Shown in pieces: positions 25,113 to 31,953 of a stretch of 64,000 nt of DNA. The number at the start of each line of letters is the position of its first letter. Position 1 is the stretch's first letter. Made by a program: the position numbers and the translations under genes. The stretch is from Kaistella pullorum (GTDB lineage Bacteria > Bacteroidota > Bacteroidia > Flavobacteriales > Weeksellaceae): contig NZ_JACSPS010000002.1 of NCBI RefSeq assembly GCF_014837035.1, forward strand, positions 573,851 through 637,850, given 5' to 3'. Under the pieces are notes generated by a model. The model searched no databases. It had not been told where the DNA came from and saw only the letters and a list, made by a program, of their open reading frames with translations.

Positions 25113-26015
25113 ATGCCAATCGAAACCGTATACCAAAATCAACACTGTAAGTGGATTGACGTGGAAGCGCCCACGCTTCAGGACCTGAAATTTCTGGAGG
25201 AAACCTATCACATCAATGGCTTGCTGCTGGAAGATACGATGGATCCGAACCACCTTCCGAAATTTGAGGAAGACGGAGGCACAAGATTTTTTCTTTTGCG
25301 AGAAAATACAAAGCTTGAACGCCGCGCACTGAATACCTTAAGTGATGTCTCCACAAAGCTCGGGATTTTTCTGCAAGATGATGTGATCATCACGGTTCAC
25401 CGTATGAAAAATCTAAGCGTCGTTGAATATTTAAATGAAATCAAGGCTGCGGACGGGCTTTCACCCACACCCGACGGGATAGCGCTTGCTCTTGCACTGA
25501 AAGTAATGAAATCCTTCGATGATGAGTCACAAAAGCTGCTGGAAGTAATGGATAAGATTGAGAATGATATTTTTCTAAAAAACAACGGAAACAGCAAGCT
25601 TATCCGTCAGCTTTACAACCTTAAAAGACGCAGCAGCCTGAATTCCCGCATTCTGCACATCTCGGGAAGCATCATCGATCAGTTTAAAATACTCTCGATT
25701 AATGATTCGGAATTTATCAACCTTAAAGATAAACACGACGACGTTGTAATAGATTTTGAACATCTTACATCGCAATCTACCAACCTGATTTCGATGTTCC
25801 TGGCGATGAGTGACCAACGTGCTAACCAGGTGATGAAGGTACTTGCGATTTATTCGATGTATTTTTTTCCAATCACATTTATCGCCGGCATTTACGGAAT
25901 GAACTTCGATAACATGCCCGAACTTCACGAACCGTTCGGATATTTCATGACACTGGGTCTGATGGTGCTGATCGTAGTCATCACATTTGTTTATGTCCGC
26001 CGGAAAAGATGGTGA
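25113..26015 (+). CDS. corA: CorA family magnesium transporter
   Basis: This 300-residue divalent cation channel forms pentamers in the inner membrane. The N-terminal cytoplasmic domain is followed by a long helix (about 150-240) and two C-terminal membrane helices (about 245-263 and 275-295). The signature GMN is in FIAGIYGMNFDNMPEL between them, and the tail is basic (YVRRKRW). The EDTMDPNHLPKFEE segment is typical of this subfamily. It is the last gene before the caspase operon and is followed by an AT-only inverted repeat. Confidence 0.93.
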   Translation: MPIETVYQNQHCKWIDVEAPTLQDLKFLEETYHINGLLLEDTMDPNHLPKFEEDGGTRFFLLRENTKLERRALNTLSDVSTKLGIFLQDDVIITVHRMKNLSVVEYLNEIKAADGLSPTPDGIALALALKVMKSFDDESQKLLEVMDKIENDIFLKNNGNSKLIRQLYNLKRRSSLNSRILHISGSIIDQFKILSINDSEFINLKDKHDDVVIDFEHLTSQSTNLISMFLAMSDQRANQVMKVLAIYSMYFFPITFIAGIYGMNFDNMPELHEPFGYFMTLGLMVLIVVITFVYVRRKRW

Positions 26016-26025
26016 TTTTATTGAG

Positions 26026-26059
26026 ATTAAATATATTCCTTGCTGAACATATATTTAAT
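26026..26059. repeat. Perfect 11-bp AT-only inverted repeat upstream of the caspase operon
   Basis: ATTAAATATAT (26026-26036) and ATATATTTAAT (26049-26059) flank a 12-base spacer. It lies 10 bases after the corA stop and 14 bases before the promoter of the next operon. It may be a weak terminator of corA or an operator for the caspase operon. The AT-only arms and long spacer fit an operator at least as well. Confidence 0.6.
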
Positions 26060-26072
26060 TAAAAAAATAAAG

Positions 26073-26099
26073 TTGTGTTGTGATAAATTATTAATTTTG
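26073..26099 (+). promoter_or_regulatory. Promoter of the caspase-S8-patatin operon
   Basis: A TTG at 26073-26075 (second copy 26078-26080) precedes TAATTTTG at 26092-26099 by 16 bases, close to the Bacteroidota -33/-7 arrangement. The first ATG downstream is at 26120, a 25-codon frame, and the caspase start is at 26207. Confidence 0.6.
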
Positions 26100-26119
26100 A
26101 GGAAACTAACAACACAACC

Positions 26120-26197
26120 ATGAAAAATAACTATTCTCAAAGCAAAGAATTTCCGCTGCTTTATTATCCTTCTTTTGTTCCTCTGATGATTGATTAA
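26120..26197 (+). CDS. Short leader ORF (25 codons) ahead of the caspase gene
   Basis: ATG at 26120 opens a frame encoding MKNNYSQSKEFPLLYYP and eight more residues, then TAA at 26195. It is the first ATG after a good promoter, 21 bases beyond the -7 box. Its stop is followed by the caspase ATG after 9 bases. It has no signal peptide or membrane helix. It could be a regulatory leader peptide, a small protein partner, or chance. I know of no homologue. Confidence 0.45.
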   Translation: MKNNYSQSKEFPLLYYPSFVPLMID

Positions 26198-26206
26198 TAA
26201 TAAGTC

Positions 26207-27082
26207 ATGGAAAATTTCTTTGCCCTCATCATTGGTGTTGGCGGAGATCTTCCTGCCACAGTTGCTGATGCCAACGCAATCTATCACTTGCTTAGCGACC
26301 CACAAAAAGGCGGCTACCCCAATGAAAATGTCGAATTTCTTACGGAAACAAACGCTTCAAAACAAAAGGTTCTTGAGGCGCTTGAGCGAATCACTGTTGC
26401 AAGCCGGCTAACCACAAATCCGACTGTGATGATCTACTATTCCGGTCACGGATTAAAAACTCCACGCGGGGATGATCCTCAGGTTTGCGACTTTTATCTA
26501 AAAACTTCCGGTGCTGATCTGAATCAGAAAGAAGAAACCATGCTCAATGGAAATCTCTTTTCACAGAAGATCAATGAGCTCAATGCCGACAAAATATTGG
26601 TTTTGCTCGATTGCTGCCATGCAGACGGCATGAAAGCAAAAGAAATTTCGGTTTTCGAGCAGCTTGAAACAGTTCCCGAGACGTCGAACAGGCTGCTCCT
26701 TGAAAAACTTCAGGGCGGCGAGGGCAGGGTTTTTATCTCAGCTTGTGATGACGATGAAAAATCGGTGATTTTGCCGGGCTCCGACAATAGCCTTTTTACG
26801 GAAGTCTGTCTTGAGGTCTTTAATGGAAATCTCTCGCCCACGGATGAGTTTGTGAGCGTAGTTGACCTGATTTATTTCGTGGTGAAGGAAGTTCCAAAAC
26901 GTGTTCTTCCCTACCGTCATACACAGCGGCCGATCATTACCGAAGTAAAGAACCTATCGCCGGATTACTTTGTTTGCAGAAACGGCAACTATGGTCCTTT
27001 ACACGCCGAACTGGAAGGCTTCGGCTTTGATGGCTCCGCGGAAAGACTGGCCTTCATTTCGGATTATGACAATAAAATTTAA
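26207..27082 (+). CDS. Caspase-like (metacaspase-type, C14) cysteine protease
   Basis: The 291-residue protein is essentially one peptidase C14 domain. The first strand is FFALIIGVGG, the catalytic His81 lies in YYSGHGLK, and the catalytic Cys137 in LVLLDCCHADG. A further core strand is RVFISACDDDEKS. There is no signal peptide, so it is expected in the cytoplasm. Residues after about 255 form a short extension that I cannot assign. It is the first large gene of a plus-strand operon with a subtilisin-like protease, an anchored lipoprotein and a patatin. Such proteases in bacteria are often part of stress or anti-phage responses; that role is inference here. Confidence 0.88.
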   Translation: MENFFALIIGVGGDLPATVADANAIYHLLSDPQKGGYPNENVEFLTETNASKQKVLEALERITVASRLTTNPTVMIYYSGHGLKTPRGDDPQVCDFYLKTSGADLNQKEETMLNGNLFSQKINELNADKILVLLDCCHADGMKAKEISVFEQLETVPETSNRLLLEKLQGGEGRVFISACDDDEKSVILPGSDNSLFTEVCLEVFNGNLSPTDEFVSVVDLIYFVVKEVPKRVLPYRHTQRPIITEVKNLSPDYFVCRNGNYGPLHAELEGFGFDGSAERLAFISDYDNKI

Positions 27083-27094
27083 AATAACAAAGCG

Positions 27095-28687
27095 ATGGAA
27101 ATATTAGATAAATTCGGAAAACCAATTCCTCGGATCATTACAAAAGGCGACGAACTAAACCCTTGGGACGCCGCACACGATTATTTGGACGGCGAATTGG
27201 CGGCCGGACAAAAACCTGAATTTGTAGAACCGGACCTGCGACATAGGATTTTTTCCGCACAGGATCCGGAATATTTGGCAAGCCAAAACCTAGACTTAGA
27301 AGCTTTTGATGAAAACGAATACCTTAAAAACTGGCCACGCCCGGATGACGGTACCGACCGTTTTGTTTGGCATCTTACAGATAAATATTCCGAATTTTTT
27401 AAAGCTAATAAAAGACTTTTAGAAAAAGTGAAAGATCCCTGGATCAAAGTTGGGCACATCGATACAGGATTTCAGCCGGATCATCCCGCGCTGCCAAAAA
27501 ACTTAATGAAAGACAAAAGCCGAAGTTTCATTAAAGGTGAAGAAGGTAAACAGGCGATAGATGTCGCCTCAGGTACAAAACTTGAGCAGGATGGCCACGG
27601 CACGGCGACGATGATCTTATTAGCCGGCGGGAGCGTCGGGAACTCACATACAAGTGACAATTACAGCGGTGTGGTAGGTGCTGCACCGTTTGCCGAAATT
27701 ATCTCAATGCGGATCAGCGAAACGGTTGCGCTAATCCAGACATCCTCATTTGTAGATGCGCTGGAATATGCAATTTCCGAAGGTTGTGAAGTCATTAGTA
27801 TGTCAATGGCAGGTGCGCCTACTAAAGCGTGGGCAAACATGGTGAACAAAGCCTATGCAGCCGGAATCACAGTTGTGACAGCCGCCGGAAATTCGTGGTT
27901 TGAAGGACCCAGGAAAGCATTGCCTAAAACGATTTTATATCCCGCGCGCTGGGAGCGGGTGATCGCAGCAACCGGCGTCGCATATGACAATCTTCCGTAC
28001 GTTTTGAAGGCAAGAATCCAAACAAAATCTGAGGGCGGTGAGACGATGCAGGGAAATTTCGGACCTGCCGACGTGATGACTCACGCTTTGGCAGCATACA
28101 CGCCGAACGTTTTCTGGGCGACCATGAATGACGCAGGCAAATACTTCCGTCTTGACGGTGGCGGAACGTCATCTGCCACGCCGCAGGTTGCAGCCGCAGC
28201 GGCAATTTGGCTAACGTATTATCGCAATGAAATCAACGAGATACTGAAAAAATTCCCGGGAGAAAAATGGCGTAAAGTAGAAATGGTAAAAAACGCACTT
28301 TTCGCTTCGGCGGACCGCCATTCTTACCCACTGCACAAAATTTATCTGGGCCGCGGTATTTTGAAAGCAGACCAAGCTTTAACAGTTCCGCCTTCCGAAG
28401 AAAATTTAGTTAAAGCCAAAGAAGCAACCGTGAATCTGTGGGGAATTTTGGATCTACTCGGACTTTTACTGAGATTGAAAGGTGAAAATGAAGCTAATGA
28501 AGTACGCGGTGAAATGTTCCAGACTGAAATCCTGCAACAAATGCACACCAATCCGGCTCTCCAAAAGTTTTTGGAATATCACGAAAATGATATCTGGAGC
28601 GATGCTGACCGTGAACTGATGCGGGAAGAACTACTGAAGTCGCCGGAAGTTTCGCAAAAACTGAAAGAATATCTCGCCGCTGAATGA
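27095..28687 (+). CDS. Subtilisin-like (S8) serine protease
   Basis: This 530-residue protein has a complete S8 triad: Asp123 (GHIDTGFQPDH), His168 (DGHGTATMI) and Ser359 (GGGTSSATPQVA), with oxyanion Asn at TAAGN. No signal peptide is seen, which is unusual for a subtilase and suggests a cytoplasmic protease. About 115 residues before the domain (MEILDKFGKPIPRIITKGDE onward) could be a pro-region or interaction module. About 100 helical residues follow (LWGILDLLGLLLRLKGENEA onward). It starts 12 bases after the caspase stop. Pairing of two different proteases suggests sequential activation, which is inference. Confidence 0.88.
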   Translation: MEILDKFGKPIPRIITKGDELNPWDAAHDYLDGELAAGQKPEFVEPDLRHRIFSAQDPEYLASQNLDLEAFDENEYLKNWPRPDDGTDRFVWHLTDKYSEFFKANKRLLEKVKDPWIKVGHIDTGFQPDHPALPKNLMKDKSRSFIKGEEGKQAIDVASGTKLEQDGHGTATMILLAGGSVGNSHTSDNYSGVVGAAPFAEIISMRISETVALIQTSSFVDALEYAISEGCEVISMSMAGAPTKAWANMVNKAYAAGITVVTAAGNSWFEGPRKALPKTILYPARWERVIAATGVAYDNLPYVLKARIQTKSEGGETMQGNFGPADVMTHALAAYTPNVFWATMNDAGKYFRLDGGGTSSATPQVAAAAAIWLTYYRNEINEILKKFPGEKWRKVEMVKNALFASADRHSYPLHKIYLGRGILKADQALTVPPSEENLVKAKEATVNLWGILDLLGLLLRLKGENEANEVRGEMFQTEILQQMHTNPALQKFLEYHENDIWSDADRELMREELLKSPEVSQKLKEYLAAE

Positions 28688-28703
28688 TTTAAAATTCCTG
28701 AAA

Positions 28704-29531
28704 ATGAAAATATTCACGCCCTTTTTACTCTGTCTTCTGCTTTTGGCTTGCTCCGGTGGCTCCAATGAAAACGCACCCGCGGCGACAGATTCTGATACGG
28801 CCGTATTTACAGATTCGGCAACGCTCGGAAGTTCGGTAGACATAGATTCTGCCGCTGTTTCTGTGGATGCCGATGCCGGTGAAAGTGTAACAGACGATAA
28901 TGAAGCGAAGCCTGTAGATGCCACGCTCGGATTTTCATATTACCCGGTGATCCCGCAAAATGAAACCCGTGACCTGCGCGTTTTCGTGAAAGTGCAGGGA
29001 AAACCGTCAGAGGTCCGACAGAGCATCCGACAAATAGAAAAGGAGGATCTGGAGTTTACCAAAATCAATGACAGCAGCGTGGTTTGTATTATTAAAAACA
29101 TTGAAGCCTACAAAAAACTTTCGATAAAACCACTCTACGATTTTGATGACTTTAAAATAACAAAAGTAGATGATGCAGAACCACTTTCGCAAGCTGACCC
29201 CAATGAGCAAACACTCGATTTGGAGAATGGAAATTACTGGCACTGGAAAGTAAAAGCTATTGCAAAGACCGCGCATTTGGGAAATATCACGCTGCTTATC
29301 AAAGCAGAAACCCCTGAGGGACAGAAATTGAAACTTGCAGAGCGACAAATCAATATCAAAATTGACATCAACGAGCCGCAACTCACTTTTGGGCAAAAGA
29401 TTTACCGGTTTGCGGATTCACATTTCAAGGAAATCCTTTCACTTATCGTCATCCCACTTGTGATCTACCTCTTCAATATCATCAGGAAACGGGTGAAAGG
29501 CGGCCAAACAGACCAAGATAATAAAAACTAA
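28704..29531 (+). CDS. Lipoprotein with C-terminal membrane anchor, unknown function
   Basis: This 275-residue protein has a lipoprotein signal MKIFTPFLLCLLLLAC (lipidated Cys16) and a low-complexity acidic Ser/Ala/Asp linker (about 17-72). A beta-rich domain (about 75-225, from ATLGFSYYPVIP) follows. It then has a single membrane helix (about 243-260, EILSLIVIPLVIYLFNII) and a basic tail (RKRVKGG). The helix would hold it in the inner membrane with the domain in the periplasm. The 16-base and 12-base gaps to its neighbours place it firmly in the protease-patatin operon, where it could be a sensor or target. Confidence 0.8.
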   Translation: MKIFTPFLLCLLLLACSGGSNENAPAATDSDTAVFTDSATLGSSVDIDSAAVSVDADAGESVTDDNEAKPVDATLGFSYYPVIPQNETRDLRVFVKVQGKPSEVRQSIRQIEKEDLEFTKINDSSVVCIIKNIEAYKKLSIKPLYDFDDFKITKVDDAEPLSQADPNEQTLDLENGNYWHWKVKAIAKTAHLGNITLLIKAETPEGQKLKLAERQINIKIDINEPQLTFGQKIYRFADSHFKEILSLIVIPLVIYLFNIIRKRVKGGQTDQDNKN

Positions 29532-29543
29532 AACCTGACTCAA

Positions 29544-31124
29544 ATGGATGCAAGAATAATCGAAATGATACAGCACGATGCAAAGTTAGATAAGGAATCA
29601 AAAGAACGATTCAGCGAACTTTGTGACAACATCGCAGCACAGGAATTCTCGGACATATTAGACGACGAGGGCAATCAGTATGTAAATTTTGTGCAGGAAG
29701 GCGGCGGCGTTTGGGGTGTAGCGCTGGTGGGTTATCTGTATGCGCTGGAAGTTTTTGGGATTCGCTTTTTGCGTATCGCGGGAACGAGTGCGGGGGCGAT
29801 CAATACGATGCTTATTGCAGCCCTGGGTAATCATAAATTAAGTAAAAGCACGAAGATTAGAGAAATCTTATTTAGTTGGAAATTTGAGGCTTTCATGGAT
29901 GGAAAATCTATTGTGCGCCGGCTCGCCAGCCGGATTTTGAAACGAAAAAGGTACATTAAAAGAGCGTCATATACGGTTTTGGGACTTTTGATTATCATCC
30001 TGCTCTTCCCATTTGTTACTTTAATTTTTAAAATCAATCCGCTGTGGTATCTGTTGCCGTTTGTTATCTTTTTATCGCTGGCATTAATCAGTTGGCATTA
30101 TTTTCAACTTTTTAATAAGAATCACATCGGACTTAATCCGGGAAACGAATTCGAGAAGCAAATGATGGCCGTTCTTGTACGTAATAACGTCAAAAATATC
30201 AGCCATCTGAATGAGCAATACAACAAAAAAGGTAGGGACCTGCAGCTCAACTACCGATACGGAAATGGCCCGGAATATTACACCAATGCGCTCGAACACA
30301 TTAAAAACATCCCAGACACTCAACTAGCCAACCTTGATCTGGTACGCTTCCGCAACTTTTTGCAGGCCGCGCAGGACAATGACGTTTATCGTGACAATCC
30401 TTTTACGCTACTGCGTGCAGATTACACGATCATCACCACTGATATCAATTCAAAAATAAAAGTTGAATTACCCAAAATGGCCAACCTTTACTGGAGCAAC
30501 ACACAGCTTTCCGAGATCAGCCCGGCGAGGTTTGTACGTGCTTCGATGTCGGTACCCTACTTTTTCGAGCCAATGATTACAAAAATCGATACTTCAAAAG
30601 ATTCAATAGTTGCGGCGTGGAAATTTTGGCTTAATGCAGAGCCGGCAAGTGTATATGAACAAGGAATCTTCATCGATGGTGGCAGTATTTCAAATTTTCC
30701 TATAGATATTTTTCACGAAAGCGACATCTTCTATCCGCGAGTTCCGGTCTTTGGGGTCAGACTTATGGATAAAGCGGAATTGGGTGAGGCGCGCAGCTCC
30801 GGAACGAAGGAGATCCTGAAAAGTCCGCTATCTTTTATGGCGAATATCTTTGATACACTGAAAGGATTTAACGATAAAACTTTTCTCACGAAATACACCT
30901 TCTACAGCACGCACAGCATTCAATATGTAGACTGCAGCCCAAGTAACTGGCTCAATTTCTTCATGGATGAACAGGAAAAGACCGAACTTTTCAATAAAGG
31001 TTTCCGTGCGGGCATTGAATTCTTAGCAAAATTCGATTGGCAGCAATACAAGTACGAACGTATGCTGGTTGCCTTAAAGGAAAAGAATATTCTGAAGCAG
31101 GAAGCGCATCCTAACGTTGGCTGA
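29544..31124 (+). CDS. Patatin-like phospholipase with two internal membrane helices
   Basis: The 526-residue protein has a patatin lipase core: oxyanion loop GGGVWG (residues 53-58), nucleophile Ser82 in AGTSAGAIN, and catalytic Asp378 in IDGGSISNF. Two hydrophobic helices (about 143-163 and 167-185) interrupt the core after the nucleophile, so the enzyme should sit on the inner membrane with the active site facing the cytoplasm. Substrates are probably membrane phospholipids. It closes the operon, 12 bases after the lipoprotein gene. Patatins serve as membrane-damaging effectors in some defence systems; whether this one does is unknown. Confidence 0.88.
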   Translation: MDARIIEMIQHDAKLDKESKERFSELCDNIAAQEFSDILDDEGNQYVNFVQEGGGVWGVALVGYLYALEVFGIRFLRIAGTSAGAINTMLIAALGNHKLSKSTKIREILFSWKFEAFMDGKSIVRRLASRILKRKRYIKRASYTVLGLLIIILLFPFVTLIFKINPLWYLLPFVIFLSLALISWHYFQLFNKNHIGLNPGNEFEKQMMAVLVRNNVKNISHLNEQYNKKGRDLQLNYRYGNGPEYYTNALEHIKNIPDTQLANLDLVRFRNFLQAAQDNDVYRDNPFTLLRADYTIITTDINSKIKVELPKMANLYWSNTQLSEISPARFVRASMSVPYFFEPMITKIDTSKDSIVAAWKFWLNAEPASVYEQGIFIDGGSISNFPIDIFHESDIFYPRVPVFGVRLMDKAELGEARSSGTKEILKSPLSFMANIFDTLKGFNDKTFLTKYTFYSTHSIQYVDCSPSNWLNFFMDEQEKTELFNKGFRAGIEFLAKFDWQQYKYERMLVALKEKNILKQEAHPNVG

Positions 31125-31145
31125 GATGCCAGAGTACAAAAAAAT

Positions 31146-31173
31146 CCCCCAAAAGCGTGTAACCTTTTAGGGG
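31146..31173 (-). terminator. Terminator of the LuxR-type regulator gene
   Basis: CCCC-C-AAAAG and CTTTT-A-GGGG pair with one mismatch around an 8-base loop. On the minus strand a T7 tract follows. It sits between the convergent patatin gene and the regulator. Confidence 0.75.
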
Positions 31174-31195
31174 AAGCAAAAGATCTGTATCCTTG

Positions 31196-31852
31196 TTAAG
31201 AAACTAATTTGTGGCTCATCGCAAATTTCACGAGCATGGAGGAACTTCGTACCTCCAATTTCTGCATGATGTTGCGGCGGTGAGATTCTACCGTGTGCGG
31301 ACTGATAAACAGCTCATCGGCAATTTCGCGTGTCCGTAATCCTTCGCAGATATGACGCAAAACTTCTTTTTCACGGACTGTGAGTGCTTCGGTGCGCAAA
31401 GGATCAGGCTCTTCGATATTTTCAACGTTGCAAATAAAGTTGTAAAGCGCGTTTTTGGTATCTTCCGTAAGAAAAACCTTTCCTTCCAACACCTGCGTCA
31501 TCGCGTGCACGAATTCCGCACCGTCAGTGGTTTTGGTTAAAAAACTCTTCACTCCTTTCTCAAAGAATTTTTTAATCACCTTCACTTCAGGACTTGAAGA
31601 AACGATGATGATCTTGAGTTGCGGATTCTTCGCGAGAAGTTTCTCGGGCATCTCCAGAGCGTCATTGCTCGGCACGCCGCAAACGTTGATAATAGCGATT
31701 TCCGCCTGGTTGGTAATCATCTCCGGAAGCTCCTGAAAGTCGGAGGTGTGGAGGTAATCGAACTTTTTGTTATAACCATTACTGTCGAGGAAGCAGCAGA
31801 ATGCTTCCATAGAGAGATAATGATTATCGTAGAGGATAATTTGATTTCTCAT
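31196..31852 (-). CDS. LuxR/NarL-type response regulator with degenerate receiver
   Basis: This 218-residue protein has an N-terminal receiver-like domain (about 1-125) and a C-terminal LuxR helix-turn-helix (about 150-212, LTVREKEVLRHICEGLRTRE then ISPHTVESHRRNIM). The residue expected to be the phosphorylated Asp is Asn56 (IAIINVCGVP). Asp9 and Lys107 of the receiver are kept. It therefore probably does not work through normal phosphorylation. No histidine kinase lies nearby. It faces the caspase operon, but a link between them is only positional. A TATTTTTG box lies about 30 bases upstream. Confidence 0.85.
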   Translation of the reverse strand: MRNQIILYDNHYLSMEAFCCFLDSNGYNKKFDYLHTSDFQELPEMITNQAEIAIINVCGVPSNDALEMPEKLLAKNPQLKIIIVSSSPEVKVIKKFFEKGVKSFLTKTTDGAEFVHAMTQVLEGKVFLTEDTKNALYNFICNVENIEEPDPLRTEALTVREKEVLRHICEGLRTREIADELFISPHTVESHRRNIMQKLEVRSSSMLVKFAMSHKLVS

Positions 31853-31880
31853 GCATTTGTGTGTTTGATTGCTAATTTAG

Positions 31881-31888
31881 CAAAAATA
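31881..31888 (-). promoter_or_regulatory. -7 promoter box for the LuxR-type regulator
   Basis: TATTTTTG on the minus strand, 28 bases before the ATG at 31852, matches TAnnTTTG. Confidence 0.5.
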
Positions 31889-31953
31889 TCAATACCTGCA
31901 AAAGAAATTTATGCGGAATCTTTTTTAATAATTTTAATTACGATAATGTCGCT

